Shown here: one piece after another, positions 17,908 to 27,338 of the stretch
How positions within the stretch are numbered: position 1 is the stretch's first letter
Layout: every line of letters starts with the position of its first letter
Assembly: GCF_024714475.1 (NCBI RefSeq)
Contig: NZ_JAMZMI010000003.1
Location: forward strand, 310,001 to 374,000
DNA: 64,000 nucleotides
From: Marinoscillum sp. MHG1-6
GTDB lineage: Bacteria > Bacteroidota > Bacteroidia > Cytophagales > Cyclobacteriaceae
Direction of reading: 5' to 3'
Program-made: the position numbers and the translations under genes
Notes under the pieces: generated by a model
Database searches by the model: none
What the model saw: the letters and a program-made list of their open reading frames with translations, nothing else
Told to the model about the DNA's origin: nothing

Positions 17908-20646
17908 TCATATTTTTATCACCAATTCATATTTACCGGATTTAAACGCTCCGGCAAATACAAAATCACCTTTCAAGACACCCGTTTCACTAACTCCATT
18001 AATTTTTACCAAAGGAGTATCCTGATTGAGTCCTATATCCGGAAGATAAATATCTGCCTCTACGTTATCAGGTATCGTGACCAGCATCCTAAATGAATCC
18101 TCCGTTCGTGACCAGTTAACTTCGATATCACCCCTATCAGAGGGTAGTACCCCTCTGGCGTATTTAAGTCCATCCTTAAAGTCCAGGGGTTTGATCTGTA
18201 TTCTGGAGTATTGCGGTTCGAGAATTTTGACACCAAGTATATACTGTTGGATTCCGAGTAGCCCTACCGCTCCCCATGGATGAGAAAGGCTTTGACGCTC
18301 CTGCAACGCATCCCACGACTCCCATGTCATGGTCGCTCCCTGGGATATGATATTGGCCCAACCATCCCAGTCGGTTCTTGTATACAGATCCAACAAATGA
18401 GAACCATCCCCTGCCTCACCAATAGCTTCAGGCAACCATCGCAATGTCACCATCCCCATACTCATTTTCTTAGATTTAATGTCATCAAGCAAAATATCTA
18501 TGTTGCTTTCTGAGGCTATTCCCATGGCCAGAGGCATTGCATTGGCATGCTGCGAGCTATGACAACTTTTCTCCATTTTATCTGTCAACCCATCCAGGTA
18601 AAGGCCATCTTCACTGACCAAATAATTATTCATCGCCAATCTAATATCTCTGGCTTTGGATCGATAGGTTTCGCATACCTCAAAACTGTCTATTTCCTCT
18701 GCGATTTTTGACATTATCATGAAATCAGAATAAGCATAAGCATTGATCACGGTTCGAATGGAGGTGGACATGTCATACCCATAGCGCATAGTGGCGGGCC
18801 AATCTACAATTCCGTGTAAATATGCACCATTGCCACCGCTAAGTTCTTTTACAAGCCCGGTGGTCGGATCAATATGGTCAGTTACATAACGTACCACCTT
18901 ATTGATTCGCTCAAAATGATCAATCAGAAACTGCTTGTTGCCGGTGATCATATAATAGTCCCAGACCCAAATGGGGAGCATCTGTGTATAATCGGGTATG
19001 TCTCTCGCCCCATCTCCATTGGGATAGACCGCATTGATCCGGCCATCGTTCCAAAACTGATCCTGAGAATTGAGAAATTCCTGCAAAATTCTGAGATTCA
19101 TAGTGCGTTCACCCATATTGAGCATGGAAGCGATGCCAACGGACCATGAGTCACCCAGAAAGCCGCCCTTCTCGCGTGTAGGTGTATCAACAAAACTTTC
19201 CTGAGCACCAACAATCAAAGAGTGTTTCATCAAACTCCAAACCTGATTCAACATTTCATTGGAAGACTCAAATTCCGATCTGTTTTCATCCAATTCAAAA
19301 TGACGAGACATGAAGCAAACATTATCTTTTGTTAGCTTATTTGGGGAACCCGATACCTCCAGATACCTCATTCCCATATAAAGCATAGGCTTGAAAACAG
19401 CTTTGGCACCATTTAAAATGAAAGCGTAAGAAAGATCTGTCATTTGATTAGTTGTGACACATACACTCCCATCTTCATTCAGTGTATAACCTCCCATAAT
19501 CTTTACTTCGTTACCACTTTTTCCACCTGAAAATTCAATCTTTGGAACCCCAGCGTACACTTTTCCCAGATCAATCACATACCTGTTGCCTGAAATCGCC
19601 TTAACTGATTTTGGTATAATTTTTCTTTCAATCGGTCTGGCCATATTTGGCCTCATAATGCCTGTCCATGGTTCCACCGGATGTTCGCCAATCTCTCTGG
19701 AACTTTTCCAATCCGAATCATTAAACTCCCTTTGATTCCAGTCATGTGCAATCAGTCTCGAATCAATTTTATCAATGAAGCCGACTCCCTCTCCCTCATT
19801 TCTATGTTTCTGTCCCACTAAGAAAGATACTACTTTGGCTTGCTTCCAGTCTTTATTAGTTACAATGACAGTCGTTGTGCCATCAGTATATTCAACGATT
19901 GATTTTAAAATAAACCCTTTACTACTTTCCGGTCGACCTTGTCCTCCCTGATACCAATGTGTCAGGCACGCGAATAAATGCTCCTTCCCTTGCCTTACAT
20001 TTTCGGTGATATCAAACGTTTTATAATATTGATATTGTGGATAGTGATACCCCGGTCCTTTTCCTAGCAGTTCTCCATCAAGGTATAATTCGAAATCATG
20101 AACGGCTGACACATAGACCATTGCCCGGTCAATGGTTTTCCCTTCAACCTGAAAACCCTTACGGAAATAGGTATAATCTTCATTTGCGTTGCCCTCTCTT
20201 TTAATCCATTTCGCTCCTCCCCAATCTTCGTTTTTAAGTAAGCCCACATCAAAATGAGCTATATCGCTATACACTCCCTCATTATCATCTTTGTCCCAGG
20301 ATTGTACCTTCCAATAGTAGCGGGTCCCGGAACTTAGTTCACTTCCATTATAATACACATAGTTCTGCTGATCGGAGACCACCTTCCCGCTGTTCCACAT
20401 ATCTGCTTTATCCCTGGTGAGTATGTCCGGGCTCGAGGCCACCAATATGCGATAAGCTGTTTGCCACTCTTTGTCATCCGGGGTATTGAAATTCCATCCA
20501 AAATAGGGATTACCTGTTACCCCTGAAGGATTGGTCTGATCAAAGCACCTCAGCGCTCCACAATACTTCTGGGCAATGGAGACAGCGGGAATCATCGTGA
20601 TAATCACAGAAATGACAACAGATGCTATATAGGGGCGTAGATTCAT
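17908..20646 (-). CDS. GH78 alpha-L-rhamnosidase
   Basis: Releases L-rhamnose from RG-I oligosaccharides. The open frame can begin at a GTG (20652), but the ATG two codons later (20646) gives the same signal peptide (MNLRPYIASVVISVIITMIP) and is preferred, at 912 residues. It has an N-terminal Bac_rhamnosid_N-like beta region, the concanavalin-like domain, the (alpha/alpha)6 catalytic domain from about residue 450, and a C-terminal beta domain (SHPWGAVGLLGIQQYILG). The catalytic segment VDTPTREKGGFLGDSW supplies Glu492 and Asp499 (ATG numbering), equivalent to the general acid region of the family (usual form CPxRExxGWxGD). Its place next to rhaM, 35 bp after that gene, supports rhamnose release. 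Confidence 0.93.
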   Translation of the reverse strand: MNLRPYIASVVISVIITMIPAVSIAQKYCGALRCFDQTNPSGVTGNPYFGWNFNTPDDKEWQTAYRILVASSPDILTRDKADMWNSGKVVSDQQNYVYYNGSELSSGTRYYWKVQSWDKDDNEGVYSDIAHFDVGLLKNEDWGGAKWIKREGNANEDYTYFRKGFQVEGKTIDRAMVYVSAVHDFELYLDGELLGKGPGYHYPQYQYYKTFDITENVRQGKEHLFACLTHWYQGGQGRPESSKGFILKSIVEYTDGTTTVIVTNKDWKQAKVVSFLVGQKHRNEGEGVGFIDKIDSRLIAHDWNQREFNDSDWKSSREIGEHPVEPWTGIMRPNMARPIERKIIPKSVKAISGNRYVIDLGKVYAGVPKIEFSGGKSGNEVKIMGGYTLNEDGSVCVTTNQMTDLSYAFILNGAKAVFKPMLYMGMRYLEVSGSPNKLTKDNVCFMSRHFELDENRSEFESSNEMLNQVWSLMKHSLIVGAQESFVDTPTREKGGFLGDSWSVGIASMLNMGERTMNLRILQEFLNSQDQFWNDGRINAVYPNGDGARDIPDYTQMLPIWVWDYYMITGNKQFLIDHFERINKVVRYVTDHIDPTTGLVKELSGGNGAYLHGIVDWPATMRYGYDMSTSIRTVINAYAYSDFMIMSKIAEEIDSFEVCETYRSKARDIRLAMNNYLVSEDGLYLDGLTDKMEKSCHSSQHANAMPLAMGIASESNIDILLDDIKSKKMSMGMVTLRWLPEAIGEAGDGSHLLDLYTRTDWDGWANIISQGATMTWESWDALQERQSLSHPWGAVGLLGIQQYILGVKILEPQYSRIQIKPLDFKDGLKYARGVLPSDRGDIEVNWSRTEDSFRMLVTIPDNVEADIYLPDIGLNQDTPLVKINGVSETGVLKGDFVFAGAFKSGKYELVIKI

Positions 20647-20687
20647 ATTCACTTCACTTGCTTATTAGCTGCGATATATACCGCAGG

Positions 20688-21002
20688 CTACTTCATATAA
20701 AAAACCTCATTTAGTGACTTCGTAACAGGCGAATTATCCGGGTTCACTTCCATAATGTCTGACATAAAAGCCCACCAGCGTTGAACGATTTCCTCACCAC
20801 CCAAATCCTGACTTCCGCCCTCTCCAGATACCTTCTGAAAGCCAAAAAGAAATTCAGTTTCGGGATCATGAAAAATGGAATATTCAGATACTCGGTTTTC
20901 CTTCAGTAGACCCTTCAGTTCCGGCCAAATCTCATTATGACGCTTTTCATATTCCTGAACCATTCCCGGTTTCAGTTTCATCTTAAATGCTAATCGCATC
21001 AT
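20688..21002 (-). CDS. rhaM: L-rhamnose mutarotase
   Basis: Interconverts alpha and beta L-rhamnopyranose, making the released sugar available to rhamnose isomerase. At 104 residues it has the usual family length. YEKRHNEIWPELKGLL carries Tyr18 and His22, the active-site pair known for RhaM, and QRWWAFMSDIM supplies the conserved Trp pair. There is no signal peptide, so it is cytoplasmic, unlike its exported operon neighbours. Two adjacent ATG codons (21002 and 20999) are both possible starts. It is embedded between CE12 and GH78 in the RG-I operon. Confidence 0.95.
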   Translation of the reverse strand: MMRLAFKMKLKPGMVQEYEKRHNEIWPELKGLLKENRVSEYSIFHDPETEFLFGFQKVSGEGGSQDLGGEEIVQRWWAFMSDIMEVNPDNSPVTKSLNEVFYMK

Positions 21003-21092
21003 GTTTCATTTTGTTTTGTATGGCTCAAATACACCATTGCTTCTTCGGCCTTCAATTTGCTCTCTACTTGAGTAACCCAAAGCTTAGTTTTT

Positions 21093-22403
21093 TCAACTGC
21101 CATCAGGCTTAGTCACTGATCCATCGGTAGTCATAGGCCAGGTCCAGCTATCAAAATCATCTGGCTCCGATGGATCAAATGCTCCAAAATCCGACTTAAC
21201 GAACCGAGCCAAATCTGAACCAGATTCATTGATCCCTTTCACCACACACTTGGCAAGTTGCCATGCACCGTAGGTACTAAAGTGAGTATTGTCTGCGAGT
21301 GCCTCTTCCTGCCATGGAAAGGTGTCTGCCTCATAGTGAACAAAGGCCTTTTTCGACCCCTCAATACCTAAGGTTTCATAAAAAGTTTTACTCATAGCAT
21401 TTAAATCAATAAGCATTAAACCCTCCTTGCTGGCAAGTTTTCTCATAGATTCTGGGTACTCTTCCAGGGTGTTCAAGATCTTTCCCTCGTTATCAAATCT
21501 TCTTCTGTTGGTAGAAGTTACAAGGACAGGTGTTACACCCTTGTCACGGGACAACCCAACAAATTTCATGAGCTCTTCATCATAGGTTGTATATGGATCT
21601 ACATGGGTCCATCCGGGCTTCTGATCATTATGTGCAAACTCAACAAAAAGGTAATCTCCCGGTTTCATCAATGATTCGATCTTTTTCAGTCTGCCAGCCG
21701 CAATAAACGACCTTAAGGTTTCCCCGGACTCCGCAAAATTGGCCACTGCTATTTCAGGCTTAAGAAATAATGGCAACATCTGACCCCATGAGGCCCAGGG
21801 GTCCTTTTCCTGATCCACCACTGTTGAATTTCCTGCTAAAAAGATTGTCGGAACGTCCGGACATTTCTCAATTTCAATGGCCTTAACCGATGGACATTCT
21901 CCCCCAACTTCGATAGTGAGGTTAGAATCCCAATTCAAATAATCTAATTCCCGCGCCTTTAGACGAATAGCATTTGAAGAATCAATATTGGGGGTTCTTA
22001 CATTCACTACGACTTCAACCGTATCCATTTGACCCGGCTTTGTTACATGATCCAATACCATCAATCGACGGGATTCAGCTTTTATCGTGGTCGATGAAGC
22101 TGATTCAGAGTCACCCAGTAAAAATTTAATTCGGTAGTTGCCTTCTTCCAGCTTTACCCAAAAGGCATAAGACCCTTCAGTCTGACATCCTGAAACGGCT
22201 TTAAAATCACCGGTTATTCCATAAACCAAATCATCCTGACTATTGGGCCATCGAGTCTGATTATTCACGGACAATCCTCTAATATCATCATGCCCGCTCA
22301 GGTTGAATACCAAAGAGTTATTTTGAACCTGGCCACACGAAAAAACGCTCCATAAAATGGTTGATGATATTATCAGGGATCTATTTGAAAATGCATCTAT
22401 CAT
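21093..22403 (-). CDS. CE12 rhamnogalacturonan acetylesterase, lipoprotein
   Basis: Removes acetyl groups from galacturonic acid in RG-I so that lyases and hydrolases can act. It has 436 residues with a lipobox-like VFSCGQ after a hydrophobic signal. An N-terminal beta domain (about 30-180, GTFYAFWVKLEEGNYRIKFLLG-like) precedes the SGNH domain: LAGNSTVVDQ with Ser193, FVEFAHNDQKPG, and DNTHFSTYGAW with Asp371 and His374. In block I the usual Asp of GDS is Asn (GNS), a change common in Bacteroidota members. It overlaps the upstream GH2 gene by 4 bp (ATGA), so the two are translationally coupled. Confidence 0.92.
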   Translation of the reverse strand: MIDAFSNRSLIISSTILWSVFSCGQVQNNSLVFNLSGHDDIRGLSVNNQTRWPNSQDDLVYGITGDFKAVSGCQTEGSYAFWVKLEEGNYRIKFLLGDSESASSTTIKAESRRLMVLDHVTKPGQMDTVEVVVNVRTPNIDSSNAIRLKARELDYLNWDSNLTIEVGGECPSVKAIEIEKCPDVPTIFLAGNSTVVDQEKDPWASWGQMLPLFLKPEIAVANFAESGETLRSFIAAGRLKKIESLMKPGDYLFVEFAHNDQKPGWTHVDPYTTYDEELMKFVGLSRDKGVTPVLVTSTNRRRFDNEGKILNTLEEYPESMRKLASKEGLMLIDLNAMSKTFYETLGIEGSKKAFVHYEADTFPWQEEALADNTHFSTYGAWQLAKCVVKGINESGSDLARFVKSDFGAFDPSEPDDFDSWTWPMTTDGSVTKPDGS

Positions 22404-24883
22404 CTATCCCGTTTGCTTACCAGTTCATTTGATTTCTCCCTGAAAGTGATGATTTTGATGGTATCACCTTTCAATCCATTGGTTTCAGCCCTAATCTTGA
22501 TTTTTCCGTCATCCTTTGTTGACCGTACCACCAATAATGCCCTACCCTGAAAAACTTTCCTATTGTCTGCCTGAAATGGCTCATCGCTAATTACATCTGC
22601 ATTACTCACCCCTGCATTAATACCTGCACCGGTAACTTTGAACGTAATCTCATGATCTGCACTAGGGACAATCACCCCATTTTTATCCACCACCTCAACA
22701 TCTATGTAGGATAAATCCAGCCCATCAGACTGAATCCTTTCCCGATCTGCTTTAAGAATAACCCTTTCCGGCTCCCCTGCTGTTTGCAATTTATGACGAG
22801 CCACCTCTACGCCATTATTTCTGGCGATAGCTACAATTTCTCCTTCGCTGTAAGGCACCACCCATTCCAACTTTGTGTGCATCTCAGGTCCGGTATTGAT
22901 TGGATTTTCAGGGTCGTATTCTTCAGCGGTATAGGCTTTAATATCTTTGGTATAATACGCTTCCGGGACCTCCATAAGTCCCATGGATTTCCCGTTAATC
23001 AAAAGCTCGACTTCCTGAGTATTGGAGAACGTCATTACCCTGACAGAATCCTTACCCTTCCAGTTCCAATGCGAGAACATCGGTTGAAAGCGAAGATTAA
23101 CTTCATTCCAATATTGAGCGGTTTCCTCGCTAGGGTCATATGCTGCAATACGGACCATCGGTTCTTCACTATATAAGCTTTGGATATAATAGGTAAAAGG
23201 CTTCCAGTGATCGTTCCAGTCAATCACCCCATTGGGCCAGCCTTTAGCTGGCCATCCAAAAGATTCTCCGATGTAGTCTGTACCTCCCCAGTAGAACATC
23301 CCCACACCATAATCGTGATTGAAATTGAACCACTCGTTGCCCAGGTTACCTACCTGTGCCTCACTCAGTATAAAGGTTAACTGAGGATAATTTTCATGAT
23401 CCATTGGCCAAAACTCCTCCCTGTAGTTAGTGCTGACAACGTCCATGTAAAACTCCATCTCGGGAGGACCTTCTCTGTAATAGTTCTCAGTCCTGTAGGC
23501 TCCACTTTTTCTGGACGGATGCAACCCGCAAGTAACCTTCCTGCCTGGCTCCAGCTGATGAACAAAATCAGCCATCACCTTCATCTGGTCAATGCCGAAA
23601 TTAGCTTTTGGGTCACGCTGTTGGTGGGTCTCATTTCCGACACTCCAGATAAAGACACAAGGATGATTTCTATCCCTTCGAATAAACGCTTCTAAGCTTT
23701 TTCTCCAATGATCCTCAAAGGCATTTCCTTCCCCAAAAAACTGGTCTTCCCATTTATCAAAGGCCTCATCAAATACCAACATTCCATTGCGGTCACACCA
23801 GTCAAGGATATAAGTGTCATGGGGGTTGTGAGAAAGTCTTATGGCATTGCACCCGAGCTTTTCCAGTCCCTCCAGTCTCCTTTCATATCCTCTTTCGAAA
23901 GCAGCTGCCCCAAGAGGCCCCAAATCATGGTGAATATTCACTCCTTTCACAAATACCTTTTCTCCATTAACCAACAACCCTCTATTCGGGTCAAACTGAA
24001 TTGTTCTGATCCCAAATGGGGTCTCCAATTCATCAAGAAGCTGATCTTCCCAGCTAAGCTTATTTTTGACAGTATAGAGATAGGCATTACCCACATTCCA
24101 TAGCCTTGGGTTTTCAATCCCAATGGATTGATTGAAGACGTATAACTCTCCACTACTCACAGGAACCTTGCTCACAGTCTCACCGACCTGAATTCCATCT
24201 TCATCATATACCTCAGACAGTAGGGTCAGCTCCCGAGTATCATCCAAATCATTGAGAACCTCGATCTGAATCGCTACCTCTGTCTTACTATTATCAACTT
24301 TCGGAGTAGTGATATACAGTCCATCCTTCACAAAATAGGTTGAGCTACGTTCCTTGAGCCACACATCTCTATAGATACCCTCACCATTATACCAGCGAGA
24401 ACTCTCCATATCCGTATTGTCATAAGAAACCGCTATGAGGTTATCCCCCTGCTGGATCAAATCCGTGATTTCAACTTCAAATCCCTCATAGCCATTTAGC
24501 TGATGCGCTACTTCCTTCTCATTGAAGAAAACCCTGGCATCACGATAAATACCTTCAAAATCCAGAAAGTATCTGCTATCTGATGATAGATTAGATATCG
24601 CCAATTTTTTGCGATACCATCCCTTTAGTCGCGGGCGAAATCCATTTTTCCTATCACTATTATAACCATCCTGAAGAAAGGCTCCATAAATCGAAGCATC
24701 ATGAGGTAACTGGACGGTTTCCCATTTCTGATCATCATAGGACCGCAAGTGGGCATTAGCTTGCTCCTGTTGGATAAATTTCCAATCAAAATTCAATAAT
24801 GAATCGATACGAGGTTGAGCGCTGAGTGTCCATCCCAACAGCAACGTAACTCCAAAAACTCCTATGGCTCTTGTAAATATCAC
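22400..24883 (-). CDS. GH2 family glycosidase, probable beta-galactosidase
   Basis: Retaining exo-glycosidase of 827 residues, expected to remove beta-linked galactose or a related sugar from RG-I side chains. It starts with GTG at 24883, and the signal peptide MIFTRAIGVFGVTLLLGWTLSAQ begins exactly there, so this start is well supported. Domains: GH2 sugar-binding about 25-190, immunoglobulin-like about 190-300, TIM barrel about 300-600 with acid/base Glu418 in WSVGNETHQ and nucleophile Glu508 in FILSEAQVG, then a DUF4982-like domain and a C-terminal domain containing LDLSYIDVEVVDKNG. The same layout is seen in the gene at 42842-45346. It starts 6 bp after the GH105 stop. Confidence 0.92.
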   Translation of the reverse strand: MIFTRAIGVFGVTLLLGWTLSAQPRIDSLLNFDWKFIQQEQANAHLRSYDDQKWETVQLPHDASIYGAFLQDGYNSDRKNGFRPRLKGWYRKKLAISNLSSDSRYFLDFEGIYRDARVFFNEKEVAHQLNGYEGFEVEITDLIQQGDNLIAVSYDNTDMESSRWYNGEGIYRDVWLKERSSTYFVKDGLYITTPKVDNSKTEVAIQIEVLNDLDDTRELTLLSEVYDEDGIQVGETVSKVPVSSGELYVFNQSIGIENPRLWNVGNAYLYTVKNKLSWEDQLLDELETPFGIRTIQFDPNRGLLVNGEKVFVKGVNIHHDLGPLGAAAFERGYERRLEGLEKLGCNAIRLSHNPHDTYILDWCDRNGMLVFDEAFDKWEDQFFGEGNAFEDHWRKSLEAFIRRDRNHPCVFIWSVGNETHQQRDPKANFGIDQMKVMADFVHQLEPGRKVTCGLHPSRKSGAYRTENYYREGPPEMEFYMDVVSTNYREEFWPMDHENYPQLTFILSEAQVGNLGNEWFNFNHDYGVGMFYWGGTDYIGESFGWPAKGWPNGVIDWNDHWKPFTYYIQSLYSEEPMVRIAAYDPSEETAQYWNEVNLRFQPMFSHWNWKGKDSVRVMTFSNTQEVELLINGKSMGLMEVPEAYYTKDIKAYTAEEYDPENPINTGPEMHTKLEWVVPYSEGEIVAIARNNGVEVARHKLQTAGEPERVILKADRERIQSDGLDLSYIDVEVVDKNGVIVPSADHEITFKVTGAGINAGVSNADVISDEPFQADNRKVFQGRALLVVRSTKDDGKIKIRAETNGLKGDTIKIITFREKSNELVSKRDR

Positions 24884-24889
24884 TCTTCT

Positions 24890-26047
24890 CTATCGGTTTA
24901 ATTTTAATACTTCACTTCCTGCCAAAAGGAAACATCCCAGTCCGTAGTCTTCAAAATCAGGAACTTTATCGTAAGTCACCGGCTGACCGGTAGATGGCTC
25001 TTTACCCGTACTTTGAACATATCCCAGAAAGCCGTTGGCGTGAACTGATTCGGTAAGTAATGCATCCCAGGCCCTGGCCATAGGCTGATAATAAGTGGCC
25101 GAATCAACTACTCCATTATTGATCCCCCACGCCATGCCGTAGACAAATAGTGATGTACCCGTTGCTTCCGGGCCACCATAGTTCCTTGGATCGTGTAAAC
25201 TGGCATTCCAAAACCCATCTTCACGCTGCACTTTGATCAGAGCTGCTAGCATCGCTTTCAAATCCGCGAGGTATTCGTCTCTGTGAGGTTCATCCTCAGG
25301 TATATCTTCAAGCACCTTTACCAGAGCTGCTACTACCCATCCATTCCCACGAGACCAATAGCAATCTTCTCCATTCGGTTCGGTATAAGGAGGCACATAA
25401 TCTTTATCTCGCCACCAAAGTCCATCTTCCTTATTGTACAACCCTCCTCCTTCTTCATACTTGGAGAAGGCATACATGTCATACATACGCTCGAAATAGG
25501 AGCTATCTTCATAAATACGACCAAGCTTGGAGAACACCGGCATCGCCATCTGAATAGCATCAATCCAATCCCAGTCATCGATTTTGTCAGTCACCATCAT
25601 ACTGTCGATGGACGCCTTTACACTATCAATTATGGCTTTGGGATGACCCAGCTCGTAGAGATCAATATAAGTTTGTCCGGCACATTGGTTATCCGCATTT
25701 CTGGTCGTAATCCCATCACGGAAGCTCCAGTCGTGAGCTTCACCCCATGAGGCACCATATTCGAGATAATGATCCTGGGGATCCACCGCATTTAATGCCA
25801 TTAAGCCTTCATAGTATACCCCACGTGTCCAGATGTGACTTGGCCAGGTCTTCCTCCCCTCTATGGGAGCACCGGTATCAGGCCATTTGTCCATAAAGTA
25901 CCGGTTGGTCTGACGCATGGCTGCCAATGTTTCCTGATTAGAAGGTAACTCCACAGGAACATCCGTGCATCCAGCAACAAGGACAATTATTAATATAAAA
26001 AACACTCCTCTTGAGGAGACGCAGTTAAGGCACAACCCTTGAATCAT
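24890..26047 (-). CDS. GH105 unsaturated rhamnogalacturonyl hydrolase, lipoprotein
   Basis: Removes the unsaturated galacturonic acid that PL11 leaves at the non-reducing end of RG oligosaccharides. The frame is open to a TTG at 26188, but the proposed HTCS operator (26135-26162) lies inside that extension. A clean lipoprotein signal begins at the ATG at 26047 (MIQGLCLNCVSSRGVFFILI, then VLVAGC), so I call 385 residues; the ATG at 26077 is the alternative. GH105 signatures: RQTNRYFMDKWPDTG, RGVYYEGLMAL, DDWDWIDAIQMAMPVF (Asp163, equivalent to the YteR catalytic Asp), WWRDKDY, CYWSRGNGWVVAALVKVL and GTSLFVYGMAWGIN. It is the first gene of the six-gene RG-I operon. Confidence 0.93.
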   Translation of the reverse strand: MIQGLCLNCVSSRGVFFILIIVLVAGCTDVPVELPSNQETLAAMRQTNRYFMDKWPDTGAPIEGRKTWPSHIWTRGVYYEGLMALNAVDPQDHYLEYGASWGEAHDWSFRDGITTRNADNQCAGQTYIDLYELGHPKAIIDSVKASIDSMMVTDKIDDWDWIDAIQMAMPVFSKLGRIYEDSSYFERMYDMYAFSKYEEGGGLYNKEDGLWWRDKDYVPPYTEPNGEDCYWSRGNGWVVAALVKVLEDIPEDEPHRDEYLADLKAMLAALIKVQREDGFWNASLHDPRNYGGPEATGTSLFVYGMAWGINNGVVDSATYYQPMARAWDALLTESVHANGFLGYVQSTGKEPSTGQPVTYDKVPDFEDYGLGCFLLAGSEVLKLNR

Positions 26048-26074
26048 TTTCGGATCAATATTTAGTTCAAATCT

Positions 26075-26096
26075 CATTGGGACAAACTCCCCAATG
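26075..26096 (-). promoter_or_regulatory. Leader hairpin upstream of the GH105 start
   Basis: CATTGGG at 26075-26081 pairs with CCCAATG at 26090-26096 over 8 nt. It lies 28 nt upstream of the preferred GH105 start and would bury the alternative start codon at 26077 in a stem, which favours the start at 26047. Confidence 0.45.
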
Positions 26097-26134
26097 CAAT
26101 CATAAAAACTTTCATCTGTGAGTGCATTTAAGGA

Positions 26135-26162
26135 ATTCGTAAGAAAAGGGTGGTATTCTCGT
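26135..26162 (-). promoter_or_regulatory. Proposed HTCS operator, copy 3 (RG-I operon)
   Basis: ATTCGTAAGAAAAGGGTGG then T and ATTCTCGT, with the same 20-bp offset as the other copies. It lies 88 bp upstream of the preferred GH105 start and would control the whole GH105-GH2-CE12-rhaM-GH78-GH28 operon. Confidence 0.65.
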
Positions 26163-26287
26163 ATTCGTCTGTCATCGCACATATTCAAAGAGAATTTATG
26201 GTCTCAATTTGAGCCGTTTGCTTTTAAATGATCACTTTTATCCTTTTTTCTTATTCCATTACCTATTGTTTATTCAAAAACCAATAC

Positions 26288-26301
26288 TGCCTTATAAGGC
26301 A
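26288..26301 (-). terminator. Short palindromic terminator after the cytochrome lipoprotein
   Basis: Perfect 14-bp palindrome TGCCTTATAAGGCA directly past the stop of the gene ending at 26303. On the minus strand it is followed by GTATTGGTTTTTG. The self-complementary centre would give a small loop, so its strength is uncertain. Confidence 0.4.
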
Positions 26302-26302
26302 T

Positions 26303-27328
26303 CTAATTGTTAAGCCTTCCTTCCTCCACCCAAACCCGAATAATTTCAATCTGCTCATCAGTTAGCGAGCCAAAAAGTGGAGGTGGCATATTTCTGTTTT
26401 GAGTTTTGATCACTATGCTTTCACCAGACATCGCAATAGACTCGTAGGTGGTAAAAGCAGGATCCGAAGAAGCGTCATGGCAACCTACGGCATTACAGGA
26501 CGCCTGAATAACTGGAAACAGGTGTTGACTGAAACTTACATCACTGACAGAACCCTGAGCACTTAATTTCAGGTTATTTATGTCGACTACAAATTGTGTA
26601 TTGGCAAGGGTGGAATCAGTGAGTACCTCATTGTCCCCAGTCCAATGTGAAAAAGTCACCGGGTCGGAAAGGGTCGAATTGATATACACTGTATCACCGG
26701 GATGATAGGTCCCTGAACCTTCCCCATTCGTGACAGTGACTGTAACCGTAAAACCCGGATCAACCTTATCATTTGCCTTTAGGTAAACATCCGATTCGCT
26801 CATGGTAAAACTTGTATTTTGCTTTGTAGAATCTACCAGCAAATGAGTGTCACCTGACCAATGACTAAAAAGGTAGGGATAACTGCTCGAATAGCTTTTG
26901 ATTGGTACCAGGTCGCCGGGCAGATAAGAACCTGATCCGGTTCCTCCTTCGATCAGTACTGAAAATGGCCCCTGTCCCATGATACCGAAGTTGACCGTAT
27001 CAGCATTCAGCCAAAGCCCATCCCTGAGTAGCGAAACGACCAACTGATAGTCATCATCTAATAAATCCGCTATGGTGAAAGCAGTGGATCTAACCGTCAT
27101 CCGGGAATTGTTGTTTATCATGTATTCAAGGCTGTAAGTGCCTCCTCCCAAATCAATATCCTCAAGTTCAATCACCACATCTACTTCAGATGCATCCATT
27201 ATTGACCCCTCTGCAGGAGATATTACCTGTATATAAGGTATTGATTTGTCCTCTATATCATCTTTACAGCCTACCGACAAAAGAATGAAACAAATGGAAA
27301 CGCCCGCCTTATATAGGTTTTTCAACAT
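26303..27328 (-). CDS. Lipoprotein with two beta repeats and a C-terminal c-type cytochrome-like domain (CX4CH)
   Basis: Starts at the ATG at 27328 (a GTG at 27373 would overlap the gene upstream); 341 residues. The signal MLKNLYKAGVSICFILLSVGC ends in a lipobox. After an Ig-like segment come two tandem repeats of about 70 residues, each with the pattern GxGSGxYxPGD...FSHWxGD...DST...TxF (InlB/Listeria-Bacteroides style). The C-terminal 80 residues hold FPVIQASCNAVGCHDASS, a CX4CH haem-binding motif (Cys278, Cys283, His284), followed by NRNMPPPLFGSLTDEQIEII with a likely axial Met. The spacing differs from the classical CXXCH but is familiar in Bacteroidota cytochrome-like domains. It lies 11 bp after the dehydrogenase-like gene, which suggests it accepts electrons from it; that role is inference. 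Confidence 0.8.
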   Translation of the reverse strand: MLKNLYKAGVSICFILLSVGCKDDIEDKSIPYIQVISPAEGSIMDASEVDVVIELEDIDLGGGTYSLEYMINNNSRMTVRSTAFTIADLLDDDYQLVVSLLRDGLWLNADTVNFGIMGQGPFSVLIEGGTGSGSYLPGDLVPIKSYSSSYPYLFSHWSGDTHLLVDSTKQNTSFTMSESDVYLKANDKVDPGFTVTVTVTNGEGSGTYHPGDTVYINSTLSDPVTFSHWTGDNEVLTDSTLANTQFVVDINNLKLSAQGSVSDVSFSQHLFPVIQASCNAVGCHDASSDPAFTTYESIAMSGESIVIKTQNRNMPPPLFGSLTDEQIEIIRVWVEEGRLNN

Positions 27329-27338
27329 CCGTTGATGG

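Noticed and set aside
20011-20030. CAAACGTTTT inside GH78 as a second LacI operator
   Set aside because: It is within coding sequence far from any promoter and matches only one strand of the palindrome fully.
25283-25750. 155-codon open frame opposite GH105
   Set aside because: Lies fully inside a clear GH105 gene on the other strand; the composition is that of an antisense shadow.
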